Assembly: GCA_030686115.1 (NCBI GenBank)
Contig: CP131612.1
Span: 1,674,001 to 1,738,000, forward strand
From: Psychrobacter cibarius
Lineage (GTDB): Bacteria; Pseudomonadota; Gammaproteobacteria; Pseudomonadales; Moraxellaceae
DNA: 64,000 nucleotides
Direction of reading: 5' to 3'
In this document: piece after piece, positions 1 to 8,597 of the stretch
How the letters are laid out: the number at the start of each line of letters is the position of its first letter
Numbering within the stretch: position 1 is the first letter of the stretch
Notes under the pieces: model-generated
The model's database searches: none
What the model was told of the DNA's origin: nothing
Seen by the model: the letters and a program-made list of their open reading frames with translations, nothing else
Translations under genes and position numbers: made by a program

Positions 1-181
1 AAAAAGCTCGCCACCCAGACGACATATGATGGCCATACCGTCATCATACTTCTCCAAACGTAAACATAGATATCAAAAACTTGAGTATTATTTATAGAGT
101 GTGCTATGCGCGCCAGTTAAAGGGTATCTAACTATCAGCACGCAAAGCACCTCTTAAAAATAATAATTTTATTTTAACTAA
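1..181. other. Intergenic stretch at the left edge
   Basis: Lies downstream of the minus-strand prpC stop codon. I see no open reading frame of useful length and no clear T-rich hairpin. In related bacteria acnD usually follows prpC, so the next gene of the pathway may lie just left of the window; that is inference. Confidence 0.4.
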
Positions 182-1321
182 TTAACGCGCGCTCATCTCT
201 GGTACTGGGCGCAACTCTTCACCGGTATATTCCGCACTTGGGCGAATGATACGGTTATTAGCACGTTGCTCAAATACGTGAGCCGCCCAGCCTGTTAGGC
301 GTGAACAGACAAAAATAGGCGTGAACAGCTTGGTTGGAATACCCATGAAGTGATAGGCAGAGGCGTGAAAAAAGTCAGCATTACAGAACAGTTTTTTCTC
401 ACGCCACATCACTTCTTCACAGCGTACTGATACTGGATATAGCACTTCATCACCAACATCCGCTGCCAGTTTTTCAGCCCAACCTTTAATAACGACGTTA
501 CGTGGATCTGATTCGCTATAGATCGCATGACCAAAGCCCATAATTTTGTCTTTACGCGCCAGCATACCCATCATCTCGGTTTCGGCTTCATCAAGTGAGC
601 TAAAACCTTCAATCATATCCATTGCCGCCTCATTAGCACCGCCATGAAGAGGACCGCGCAATGAGCCAATCGCGCCAGTGATACAAGAATGGATATCAGA
701 TAGCGTAGAGGCACATACACGTGCGGTAAAGGTTGAAGCGTTAAACTCATGCTCTGCATAGAGGATAAGCGAGACGTTCATTACTTTTGTGTGTAGCTCG
801 TTTGGTTTTTCACCCTTTAACAGATGTAAGAAATGACCGCCAATCGTCGCATCATCCGTTTCAGTTTCGATACGCACGTTGTCATGGGTAAAACGATACC
901 AGTAGTTGATGATAGAAGGGAATACCGCAAGCATGCGATCTGCTTGGTCGTTTTCTTCATCAAAACTCATTTCGGTTTCTAAGTTACCCAGCATAGAGCA
1001 ACCGGTACGTAATACATCCATTGGATGCGATTCGGCAGGGATACGCTCAAGCACGTCTTTTAGTGACTGTGGTAGACCACGTAAGCTTTTGAGCTTGGCT
1101 TGGTAAGCGTCAAGCTCGCTTTGGTTTGGCAAGTTGCCATAAAGCAGCAAGTAGGCCACTTCTTCAAAGATGCATTTGTCTGCCAGTTCTGACACGTCAT
1201 AACCGCGATACGTCAAACCTGATCCTGACTTGCCGACGGTAGATAGCGCGGTTTTGCCAGCGACCTGACCACGTAGACCTGCGCCTGACAATACTTTTGT
1301 TGATGGGTTTTGTGCTGCCAT
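182..1321 (-). CDS. prpC: 2-methylcitrate synthase PrpC
   Basis: Condenses propionyl-CoA with oxaloacetate to 2-methylcitrate, the entry step of the cytoplasmic methylcitrate cycle for propionate breakdown. The 379-residue length and the full citrate synthase fold signature fit the short PrpC class. Visible active-site elements are the LHGGANEAAM stretch around His226, MGFGHAIY with His265, and Asp316 in NADFFHA, the usual His/His/Asp triad. Its neighbour upstream in transcription order, beyond a lipoprotein gene, is prpB, which makes PrpC much more likely than a TCA-cycle citrate synthase. The region just upstream of the start carries four copies of an 8-bp repeat. Confidence 0.95.
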   Translation of the reverse strand: MAAQNPSTKVLSGAGLRGQVAGKTALSTVGKSGSGLTYRGYDVSELADKCIFEEVAYLLLYGNLPNQSELDAYQAKLKSLRGLPQSLKDVLERIPAESHPMDVLRTGCSMLGNLETEMSFDEENDQADRMLAVFPSIINYWYRFTHDNVRIETETDDATIGGHFLHLLKGEKPNELHTKVMNVSLILYAEHEFNASTFTARVCASTLSDIHSCITGAIGSLRGPLHGGANEAAMDMIEGFSSLDEAETEMMGMLARKDKIMGFGHAIYSESDPRNVVIKGWAEKLAADVGDEVLYPVSVRCEEVMWREKKLFCNADFFHASAYHFMGIPTKLFTPIFVCSRLTGWAAHVFEQRANNRIIRPSAEYTGEELRPVPEMSAR

Positions 1322-1364
1322 GATAAAATTCCTTTTGTGGGTAGCTTTTTGGGTGAAAAACAGT

Positions 1365-1396
1365 GTTTCTAAGTTTCTAAGTTTCTAAGTTTCTAA
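1365..1396. repeat. Four tandem copies of an 8-bp unit upstream of prpC
   Basis: The unit gtttctaa is repeated four times without a mismatch, 44 bp upstream of the prpC start codon (the minus strand reads ttagaaac). The array lies in the untranslated region between the DUF2059 lipoprotein gene and prpC. Such short perfect arrays can change copy number by slippage. Confidence 0.9.
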
Positions 1397-1441
1397 TAAT
1401 AAATTTGTCAGTTGATGACTGACTATAGCGCCAGTCAAGTA

Positions 1442-2095
1442 TTACGCAGGCTGTTCAAGCTGTGGACCATCTAAATCGACATTGCAACGCTTGAATTCGG
1501 CTTCAATAGGGCCATTCAAGACTTCCATTGCGCTGCCTTCGCCTTCTGCATTATTGATTTTCATGTACTTGACACCCAGTGGTGATTCCATGAATGTCTG
1601 AATTTCAGTCATCTCCTCTGGAGTAGGGTCAGCCATTGGCGTTGCAATTTCTTCACCATTCATGACGCGCAGTTGCTCATTGCCAAACGTAATCAGCTTT
1701 TTCCCTACCTCTGACGTGTAAAAGCTATCCAGCTCTTTTAACTCTGCATCGGTAAACTGACTCTTATAGAAGCTATCGACTTCGGCTTTACCCAAGTCTT
1801 TATCGCGTGATTCAAGGCAGCTGACTTGCTCTGCACTGAGCGCACCACTATTGATAACTGGTGCGAACAATAGACTGTCGACGGTATCTAGCGTAATCGT
1901 CGTCATGACCAAGTCGTTTTGAGTGACAGGCGCAGGAGCCTCTTTGGTAGCATCAACTTCAGCAGTGCTTGCACTACTGGCGGTGTCTTCGGCGGTGTCT
2001 GGTGTTTTATCACAGCCCGTCATAAATAACAGCGCCGCAAGTGTGCTGCTCAGTAGTGACGTTTTAAGAGCAGTATTAGCAGTAAAAAATGGCAT
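1442..2095 (-). CDS. DUF2059-family lipoprotein
   Basis: Predicted envelope lipoprotein of 217 residues, starting at the ATG at 2095 rather than the longer reading at 2146. That start places a basic N-terminus, a hydrophobic stretch and a lipobox (LFMTGC, Cys28) in the right order. A Thr/Ala/Glu-rich linker follows. The body holds the DUF2059 pattern, a helical repeat with FTDAELKELDSFY then SEVGKKLI, and a second related half with EIQTFMESPLGVKYM. The function of this family is unknown. It sits between prpB and prpC on the same strand, so it is probably co-transcribed with them, but no direct role in propionate metabolism can be read from the sequence. Confidence 0.75.
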   Translation of the reverse strand: MPFFTANTALKTSLLSSTLAALLFMTGCDKTPDTAEDTASSASTAEVDATKEAPAPVTQNDLVMTTITLDTVDSLLFAPVINSGALSAEQVSCLESRDKDLGKAEVDSFYKSQFTDAELKELDSFYTSEVGKKLITFGNEQLRVMNGEEIATPMADPTPEEMTEIQTFMESPLGVKYMKINNAEGEGSAMEVLNGPIEAEFKRCNVDLDGPQLEQPA

Positions 2096-2188
2096 AAATA
2101 ACCTAAAAATAAATGAAGACGGATTTCGAAAAGATAACACACTCAAAGGTAAGCTATCTATTCAGTGTTGCCAATGACGAATGCTTAA

Positions 2189-3079
2189 CTACTTATTAGC
2201 AAATAGCTTGTCTAGCGTCTGCTCAAACTCATGATAATTTAAGAAATCATACAGCTCCATGCGGGTTTGCATGGTATCAACAACTTTTTCTTGTGTGCCA
2301 TCAGTCAATAGATGCTGATAAACGTTTAATGCCGCTTTGTTCATCGCACGGAATGCTGATAGTGGGTACAACACCATCTCGACACCCACGCTATATAGTT
2401 GATCAGTGGTGTAAAGGTCGGTCTGACCAAACTCTGTCATGTTGGCGAGTACTGGAATATCTAGTACGTCAGTGAACTTACGATACATTTCGATATCCGT
2501 TAAGGCTTCAGCAAAAATCATGTCTGCGCCTGCTTCTTGGAAGGCAACAGCGCGCTCTACAGCAGCATCAAGCCCTTCGACCGATAGCGCATCCGTACGT
2601 GCCATGACCACAAAATCAGGGTCAGTTTTGGCATCTAATGCCGCTTTTAAGCGATCAACCATTTCTGAGATACTGACGATTTCTTTATTTGGGCGATGAC
2701 CACAGCGCTTTTGAGCGACTTGATCTTCGATATGTACGGCTGCCACGCCCGCTTTTTCCATTTTTCTGATGGTTTGTGCAATGTTAAACGCGCCACCAAA
2801 ACCAGTATCGATATCTACTAATAACGGCGTATCAACTGCGTCAGTGATACGTCGTGCATCTTCTAGTACATTATCAAGGCTAGTCATACCCAAATCAGGA
2901 AGACCAAATGAGGCATTTGCCACACCAGCACCGGAGAGATACAACGCTTGATGGCCGACTTGGGTCGCCATCATTGCAGTATAGGCATTGATAGCACCTG
3001 CAATTTGTAGTGGCTGGTTATTATCGTTTTTTTGGGTCAAAGCACTGCGAAAGCGTGCGCCTGCTGAAGGTGAAGTCAT
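2189..3079 (-). CDS. prpB: 2-methylisocitrate lyase PrpB
   Basis: Cleaves 2-methylisocitrate to pyruvate and succinate, the last step of the methylcitrate cycle. I chose the ATG at 3079 (296 residues, the usual PrpB length) over the longer frame at 3136. The isocitrate lyase/PEP mutase fold is clear: the KRCGH active-site motif at residues 124-128 with the catalytic cysteine, and the Mg2+-binding acidic residues Asp89, Asp91 and Glu118. It is the first gene of the minus-strand prp group, followed by the DUF2059 lipoprotein and prpC. No PrpR or GntR regulator gene is visible beside it. Confidence 0.95.
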   Translation of the reverse strand: MTSPSAGARFRSALTQKNDNNQPLQIAGAINAYTAMMATQVGHQALYLSGAGVANASFGLPDLGMTSLDNVLEDARRITDAVDTPLLVDIDTGFGGAFNIAQTIRKMEKAGVAAVHIEDQVAQKRCGHRPNKEIVSISEMVDRLKAALDAKTDPDFVVMARTDALSVEGLDAAVERAVAFQEAGADMIFAEALTDIEMYRKFTDVLDIPVLANMTEFGQTDLYTTDQLYSVGVEMVLYPLSAFRAMNKAALNVYQHLLTDGTQEKVVDTMQTRMELYDFLNYHEFEQTLDKLFANK

Positions 3080-3367
3080 GTGAGTGTCCTTGCATAGAGA
3101 GATAGTATTATCGTTATTGTGTTCGATTATACTCAATAATCAGTGAGTGAAAAGCATTGTTTGAGCATATCTATTTAAATAATTTAAACAACTAGTTTAT
3201 TAAAATTAATATTATTCACTATGTAAATAGCATTATCTATAAAGTAATGGTTTGCTTAAACTATTATTCATATTGCTGAATTTGCAAAGACACGTATAGT
3301 CCATTATTTACATTTATTTACAATAGCGGTTGCGCTTATTTTTATCGATTCATGGTTTTAGCTTACC

Positions 3368-3402
3368 AAAAAGCCCTAATAGCTAAGCTAAAAGGGCTTT
3401 TA
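3368..3402 (-). terminator. Rho-independent terminator after the NRAMP-like gene
   Basis: An inverted repeat with arms aaaaagccct and agggctttt lies 32 bp beyond the stop codon of the minus-strand transporter gene, with an A-run on the + strand that becomes a T-run in the transcript. It separates the transporter from the prp genes. Confidence 0.7.
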
Positions 3403-3433
3403 TGATATAAATAGATATTTTTAAAACCGATAC

Positions 3434-4732
3434 CTAGCCAAATAGTCCAGCAAGATTGGCTAAAAATAACAGCGCAAAACCCGTTAAGAAGATGAGTCCC
3501 GCGATAGAGAGTGCATTCATGCCAAAAGACAGTTTTTTATGGTTTTTAACCAGTGAGTAATTTAACCAGCCAAAGATAGGCGCTGAGACAAACGCCGATA
3601 TCATGGCAAACTTAAGCATAGTCCCTAATTGTCCAGTAAAGAAAGTGATAATCATCAACCCACCACCGATAGCATAGGTCGTCCAAAAAGCGATTTGCTT
3701 TTTGTTGATTTCGCTTTCACCTTTTATTAGACGCCAGCACTCAGCGTTGGCACGGCCATAACCGTCTGCACAGGTGATCGTCGTGCCAAACATACACATA
3801 AAGGCGACGAAAGCGACCAATAGACGTGACCATTCGCCGATGGTTGCGGTATACATGTTGATCAACTGATTGATATAAGCGCCACCGACCAGCTCAATTT
3901 CTTGTCCTGAGCCATACTGTACAAACACACCTAATGACAAGAAAAATAAGGCTAAAATTGCTGAGACGGCATAACCGACGTTAAAATCTAACAAACCTTG
4001 GCGATGGGTGGTGTGATCGGCTTTGACTTTGGCAGATGTCCACATCGAGGTAATGGCGGCAAACTCAAGCGGTGCTGGCATCCAGCCCATGAGTGCCACA
4101 ATAAAACCTAAAGTTGCTAAATTCCAAGGAGAGGCCGCGACAAAGTCAGCAGCCATAACCGTTGGCTTGCCAGCAGCAATGATGACAGCAGCGACGGTCG
4201 CAGTCGTCAAGGCAATCATAATCCATTTGGTCACACCATCAAGCAGCTTATAGTGACCTGCAATTAAAAAGAACCAAGAAACCGCCACGATGATTAGAGA
4301 CAGTGCCATCGTCGATAGCCCAAGAGAAGCGGGTAGCATAAAACCTAAGATAACCGCTGCTATTAATGAGACCGCGCCCGTACTAATGACGGCTGATAGG
4401 ATAGAGAGTATAAAATATACCCACAGATATACTTTTGAGCGTTTGGCATAGCCTGCAATCAAACTCTCGCCAGTGTCATAGACGTAGTCGGTTGCAAAGC
4501 GAAAAAATGGATACTTAAAAACGTTGGCTAAAATAATCATAATGGCCAGTTGCCAGCCATATATAGCGCCAGCCTGCGTCGATGAAATCAAATGCGAGCC
4601 ACCGATAGCAGCGGTTGCCATCAAAATACCGGGACCAAAAATGCGCCAGCTAAAGCCTTCTTGTGGCGATGTCGCGGTATCGTCAGTGGCATTTGGGTTG
4701 GTGCGTGGATTATTGAGTGGTTGTGTGGTCAT
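3434..4732 (-). CDS. Divergent NRAMP-fold membrane transporter
   Basis: Polytopic inner-membrane protein of 432 residues (ATG at 4732) with about 11 hydrophobic segments and overall similarity to the NRAMP (natural resistance-associated macrophage protein) divalent-metal transporters. The two metal-binding signatures of true NRAMPs are not there. The TM1 DPGN stretch is replaced by AIGGSHL (residues 42-48), and the TM6 MPH motif is replaced by MPAP (residues 218-221). It therefore belongs to a divergent branch whose substrate I cannot name; Mn2+/Fe2+ transport should not be assumed. A LysR gene lies upstream on the same strand, and the gene ends in a clear terminator. Confidence 0.75.
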   Translation of the reverse strand: MTTQPLNNPRTNPNATDDTATSPQEGFSWRIFGPGILMATAAIGGSHLISSTQAGAIYGWQLAIMIILANVFKYPFFRFATDYVYDTGESLIAGYAKRSKVYLWVYFILSILSAVISTGAVSLIAAVILGFMLPASLGLSTMALSLIIVAVSWFFLIAGHYKLLDGVTKWIMIALTTATVAAVIIAAGKPTVMAADFVAASPWNLATLGFIVALMGWMPAPLEFAAITSMWTSAKVKADHTTHRQGLLDFNVGYAVSAILALFFLSLGVFVQYGSGQEIELVGGAYINQLINMYTATIGEWSRLLVAFVAFMCMFGTTITCADGYGRANAECWRLIKGESEINKKQIAFWTTYAIGGGLMIITFFTGQLGTMLKFAMISAFVSAPIFGWLNYSLVKNHKKLSFGMNALSIAGLIFLTGFALLFLANLAGLFG

Positions 4733-4874
4733 GAATACCTCTAAATGGTTAAAACGGCAAATTATCACTTACCTGTGTCAGCTTGCCAATGATCATGAGA
4801 GAAGCGCTTTATAAACTGCTTAAATATAAAACGATTCATCTTGTATCGACTTTAGCACACCGAAGCCAGTCAGG

Positions 4875-4888
4875 AGAATGATTATTCT
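4875..4888. promoter_or_regulatory. Possible operator upstream of the NRAMP-like gene
   Basis: The palindrome AGAAT-4 bp-ATTCT is 143 bp upstream of the transporter start and resembles half of a Fur-type AT-rich operator. This is a weak call from a single short inverted repeat. Confidence 0.25.
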
Positions 4889-5018
4889 AGTTGTTATTAC
4901 TATTTGTTTGCATTGCCATTCTTTTTAGTTAGCATAATCAGTTGCTAATATCAAGTATTAAGGCTGATTATTTTTTAGCGGTTCTTTATAACACAATATC
5001 CATCCAATATCTGATAAT

Positions 5019-6017
5019 TTAAGGCTGTGACACAAATTTTTGCTGACGATAAGTGATGCCGCGCTGCTCATATACCTGATAGGTGGCGCTCAGCAAATCA
5101 GAAATGCTGGGATGAACGAAATCTTTGAGTGTATGTAGATAAATAGGGGAGGTGACGTTTTCGTGTATCAAACGTTGATAACTGATTTGGTCGGTACGCA
5201 CGGTCTTTAGGCTAGCAGGCACAAGGGTAATGCCTTCGCCAGCCGCCACTAAGCCTAGTGCTACTTGCAAGTCACTCACCGTCGTAGTCATAAAAGGCGA
5301 AATACCGTATTGTGCGAATAAGTGTAGTAAAGGTTCAGTAATAGGCGCGCTAAGTGTGGATTGCTCAGCGCTTGTGCGTCTGGATTTTGTATTATTATCC
5401 AGCTTTACGCTAGTCGCTATCGGTAAATGGGTTTGATGGTAGAGAATCAGACGATTGTTCGCTAAGTCTATCAACCGTTGCTCCTTTACCTGCGCCAAAG
5501 GATGGGCTTTTGGTAAGGCGACGACATAACGTTCATGACGCAGTAGTATTTGCTGAATCCATGGATCTTGATGGGGGAAACGCCCAAATCCGATGTCTAT
5601 CTCACCAGATTTGAGCGCCTCTATTTGTTGATATGAGCTGATGTCTTTGAGATTGACTTCGATATCGGGGCTGGATTGCTTCAGCATGGCAATAATTTCA
5701 GGAAGCAATCCATAAAGCACGGATGGGACAAAGCCAATATTTAGCATGCTACTGGGCGTGGATAGCCGCTGCGTCATGCTGGTGACGGTATCAATCTCTG
5801 TCAATATGGCGCTGATTTTGTCGTAAAAGAATGTACCAGCTTCAGTCAGATGTAGCGGTCTATGGTAGCGATCGACCAATTCCACACCCATATCTGTTTC
5901 AAGCTGTTTAAGCAGACGACTCAAGCTTGGTTGTGACAATCCAGTTTTAGTCGCTGCGGCACTAAAGCTCCGTGAATCTGCGATAGCAATAAAAGCATTG
6001 AGCTGTTTTAAATCCAT
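5019..6017 (-). CDS. LysR-family transcriptional regulator
   Basis: DNA-binding regulator of 332 residues. The N-terminal winged helix-turn-helix (residues 1-60, with LKQLNAFIAIADSRSFSAAA and the SQPSLSRLLKQLE recognition helix region) is followed by a LysR substrate-binding domain (about residues 90-300). The divided periplasmic-binding-type fold contains an unusually long polar insertion near residues 205-222. The gene is co-oriented with, and 286 bp upstream of, the NRAMP-fold transporter, which may be its target, but LysR regulators more often control divergent genes. The effector is unknown. Confidence 0.88.
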   Translation of the reverse strand: MDLKQLNAFIAIADSRSFSAAATKTGLSQPSLSRLLKQLETDMGVELVDRYHRPLHLTEAGTFFYDKISAILTEIDTVTSMTQRLSTPSSMLNIGFVPSVLYGLLPEIIAMLKQSSPDIEVNLKDISSYQQIEALKSGEIDIGFGRFPHQDPWIQQILLRHERYVVALPKAHPLAQVKEQRLIDLANNRLILYHQTHLPIATSVKLDNNTKSRRTSAEQSTLSAPITEPLLHLFAQYGISPFMTTTVSDLQVALGLVAAGEGITLVPASLKTVRTDQISYQRLIHENVTSPIYLHTLKDFVHPSISDLLSATYQVYEQRGITYRQQKFVSQP

Positions 6018-6254
6018 ATCTTTATGCTCACTTGTTTATGATGTCATCGTTGCTTGTGGCTTATTTTTTTGGCTATTTTGATTATTTTATCCGAATAAGA
6101 GCAGTAAGCGACAAATTATGCTTGAAGCGAACGAGGCGAGCTACTATATTGTTTGTTAACGTTAGTGTTACACTTTAGCAAACAATAAAAACTTTATTCT
6201 TAATTCTAGCTGTTATCTACTTTTTCTCGGTAAAAACTGGTTTGGTATTACTTC

Positions 6255-7211
6255 ATGAGCGACAAAAAAAATAGCCCTAATGCGCAGTTAGAGGCAAATT
6301 TAGCCAAAATTGCTAATACTAAGCCACGTAAGCGTATGCGTAAAGATAATATCTACGAGCGTTTCATCACGCGTGTCGAAAATGTCGATAGTAATGAGGA
6401 TAACCCTGATTTCAAAGAAAATGCATTAAAACCACTAAAAAATACCAACCATCTTTCATCATACGAGCCATTAAGCGCCACAGAGCTAGAATTATTTGCT
6501 AATTTAGAGCAAGAAAGCGTGAGCACAGGTATTAATATAGATTTTTCTGATGACGATAAAGACGAGGGTTTTTCGACAAATCATGCACCGATAGCTAATA
6601 CTGACAACTCTTTAGACTCTGATGCAAATAACGATAAATCTTCTTTATATATCGCTGACAGCGCGAATGCTGATGATTTAAAACGTCAAGATTCAGAAAG
6701 ATTAGCAGCTGAAAAAGTTAGAAACGAACAACTATCTAATAATAACGACGCTGTAAATGACAATGCTATTGCTAAACAATTAGCAAAATCAAAGGAAAAG
6801 CAAGTAAGTAGCAAAAAACCACTTATTATTGGCATGATCTTTGGCTCATTATTGATTGCTACTATTGTAGCAACACTAATTTTCACCGGCGTTCTATCGA
6901 CCTCAACGAAAACGATTGCACCTGATAGTGCAGAGACGAAAACAACAACGACAGATGCAGCACCAGCTGTTAGCACTGGCAAAGCAGTAGTAACCGATGA
7001 CAACCAACCTTCTGCTGATACAAGCGCGATAGACAAATCGACAGTGATATCGCAACCAGATGAATCGCCCACTGAGAATCCAGACACTAATCCTAATGGG
7101 ATAGAGACTACTGAAGCCCCATCGACCATGCCAGCAGCTGAGGCAGCCATCACTTATGATGACTTTAGAGAAGAATCCCAAAGTACCTTGTATCGTGAGA
7201 CCAATGATTAA
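6255..7211 (+). CDS. Single-pass membrane protein with C-terminal FR..LYRE motif
   Basis: Protein of unknown function, 318 residues, starting with an ATG at 6255. The N-terminal ~188 residues are highly polar and look disordered, with a basic patch at residues 24-30 (PRKRMRK). One transmembrane segment spans about residues 189-214. A Thr/Ser/Ala/Pro-rich low-complexity stretch follows, ending in a conserved patch at residues 299-315 (ITYDDFREESQSTLYRE). The same patch occurs twice in the next gene, so the two are relatives. The topology suggests N-in, C-out, with the conserved tail in the periplasm. No family was recognised and no catalytic residue is apparent. Confidence 0.7.
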   Translation: MSDKKNSPNAQLEANLAKIANTKPRKRMRKDNIYERFITRVENVDSNEDNPDFKENALKPLKNTNHLSSYEPLSATELELFANLEQESVSTGINIDFSDDDKDEGFSTNHAPIANTDNSLDSDANNDKSSLYIADSANADDLKRQDSERLAAEKVRNEQLSNNNDAVNDNAIAKQLAKSKEKQVSSKKPLIIGMIFGSLLIATIVATLIFTGVLSTSTKTIAPDSAETKTTTTDAAPAVSTGKAVVTDDNQPSADTSAIDKSTVISQPDESPTENPDTNPNGIETTEAPSTMPAAEAAITYDDFREESQSTLYRETND

Positions 7212-7263
7212 GGTCTGTTGCACATTCATAATGTCAACTAGTCATTCAATCTAAGGCATGTTA

Positions 7264-7382
7264 TCAATTCAAATGGACTGAATTTTGCCAAGCAGCGTTA
7301 AATATCTGCCTAATACTTCGAGATAACCTGTGCTATTTTGCTTATTAGACTGCAATTCATCTCATTTTTATCACCATTTTTC
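7264..7382. repeat. Diverged copy of the 29.2-kb MITE-like element
   Basis: This stretch aligns with the interior of the element at 29221-29394. Shared blocks include aaatggact, ttttgccaa, a ttaaata block and an atctcattttyatcaccrttttt block. The terminal inverted repeats are not present here, so it looks like an old, eroded copy. It fills most of the gap between the two FR..LYRE genes. Confidence 0.55.
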
Positions 7383-7485
7383 AAATTGCTCATCAGCAAC
7401 TAGCCATACAATAATAGTGCTTTCAAGCCGCTTATCAGTCAATTCTATCGCTCATACCAAAAATCATTGCAACATACCTGAGAGC

Positions 7486-7510
7486 CCGTATCCTGAGATG
7501 AAGGATACGG
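7486..7510 (+). other. Hairpin in the leader of the 171-residue gene
   Basis: A perfect 9-bp stem, ccgtatcct and aggatacgg, with a 7-nt loop lies 42 bp upstream of the ATG at 7552. It has no following T-run, so it is not a standard terminator; it may be a leader structure or operator. Confidence 0.45.
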
Positions 7511-7551
7511 TGATAGGCCGTTCATAACATGGATTGACTCGGTATTGAATT

Positions 7552-8067
7552 ATGACTATTTCAGACAATAAAAATGATATCAATAAAAGTGTTGGCTTAT
7601 CCAGTAATTCTAATAACGAGCCACTATTAGCAACCAACACAGCAAAGCTAGCAAAAGACAGTTTGCTGAGTCATGTAAAATGGTTTTCTATAGTGGGCGT
7701 CTTGTTATTAATGGCTATATTTGTGTCGGCTCGTTTTTTTTCAACAATCCCTCAAACATCCATGGTAAGTGTTCATCTACCTGTTACGGTAGCTACTCAT
7801 CAAATCAACGAGGCGGCAGCAGATAGCTCACCGCTAGCAGAGGTTAAAAAAAATCACAATCAGGCTAATGTTGAAGCTAAGCATGCTCAAGTCGAGACTG
7901 CTATTAGTTATGGTGATTTTAGACAGGAAGCACAGAATATTTTATATCGTGAGGCAGAAGCGTCTGTCTCACGTGTGGACCTAAATGCAGCTAGCATTGA
8001 GCCTGCGATTAGTCATGAAAATTTTAGAGTAGAAGCAAAAAATATCTTATACCGTGAGGAAAAATAA
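7552..8067 (+). CDS. Small single-pass membrane protein with two FR..LYRE motifs
   Basis: Protein of unknown function, 171 residues. A polar N-terminus is followed by one transmembrane segment (about residues 44-63) and a polar tail. The tail holds two copies of a 17-residue motif at 118-134 (ISYGDFRQEAQNILYRE) and 153-169 (ISHENFRVEAKNILYRE), spaced 35 residues apart. The upstream 318-residue protein ends with one copy. The shared core is I-S/T-Y/H-x-D/N-F-R-x-E-A/S-Q/K-N/S-I/T-L-Y-R-E. Repetition at the C-terminal end in two neighbours suggests a short binding module outside the membrane. No database family comes to mind. Confidence 0.7.
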   Translation: MTISDNKNDINKSVGLSSNSNNEPLLATNTAKLAKDSLLSHVKWFSIVGVLLLMAIFVSARFFSTIPQTSMVSVHLPVTVATHQINEAAADSSPLAEVKKNHNQANVEAKHAQVETAISYGDFRQEAQNILYREAEASVSRVDLNAASIEPAISHENFRVEAKNILYREEK

Positions 8068-8098
8068 TCAAGTTTATAGGCTAATACAATAGAATTGA

Positions 8099-8242
8099 AA
8101 CGCAGATGACGACTTATTTAAAACCAGCTATTTGACATATGCATATCTCCAGATAGCTTTGCAAGCAGGCAGAGAAGCTCCTACTCATTGGAGGGATTTG
8201 GTTAACTTAGCCTCGTTATATCCTGATATTGAAATAATATAA
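8099..8242 (+). pseudogene. Fragment of an unidentified gene
   Basis: An open 47-codon stretch without a clear start codon reads as protein-like (for example ALQAGREAPTHWRDLV followed by NLASLYPDIEII and a stop). The composition, with Trp, Asp, Glu and Leu periodicity, is unlike random AT-rich intergenic DNA. It could be the 3' end of a decayed gene or a very short gene starting at an internal TTG. The parent family is not recognised. Confidence 0.3.
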
Positions 8243-8508
8243 ACGCGAGTAATGAGATTGCTAATATTTACACCTTCATTAGGAGAAAAATCTGCAAGAG
8301 TGATTGGCTGACCACTCTTTGAAAAGCAAAGTGCGTATTCAATAAATGGTTGATAAGTTTATTCTGCATGTTGCATTTTCGACACTTAATTTACAAAGGT
8401 AGCAGTATTTTTAACGGCTTTACAAATTATTAATACTGAGTGCTCAAATGCATTTCAATCAAATAGCTGTAATAGAAACATTGTTATAGATTTAATTCTA
8501 TATAAATC

Positions 8509-8572
8509 AGATACTGTGTCAGGCTCGCTTAGTCTACTATTTGTAGTACTTTCGCTCGCCTTCCTTGTATCT
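8509..8572. repeat. 64-bp imperfect intergenic palindrome
   Basis: Two arms can pair, with agatac/gtatct at the ends, ggctcgct/ctcgcc in the middle and agtctact/agtact near the loop. It sits in the gap between the FR..LYRE genes and the cupin gene, 26 bp past the cupin stop on the minus strand. It has the look of a dispersed REP-like element; only this copy was found in the window. Confidence 0.5.
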
Positions 8573-8597
8573 GAATTATATTGTACCGGCTATATAT

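Noticed and set aside
7330..7527. 65-codon plus-strand frame
   Set aside because: It lies within the eroded MITE copy and has no ribosome site or family likeness.
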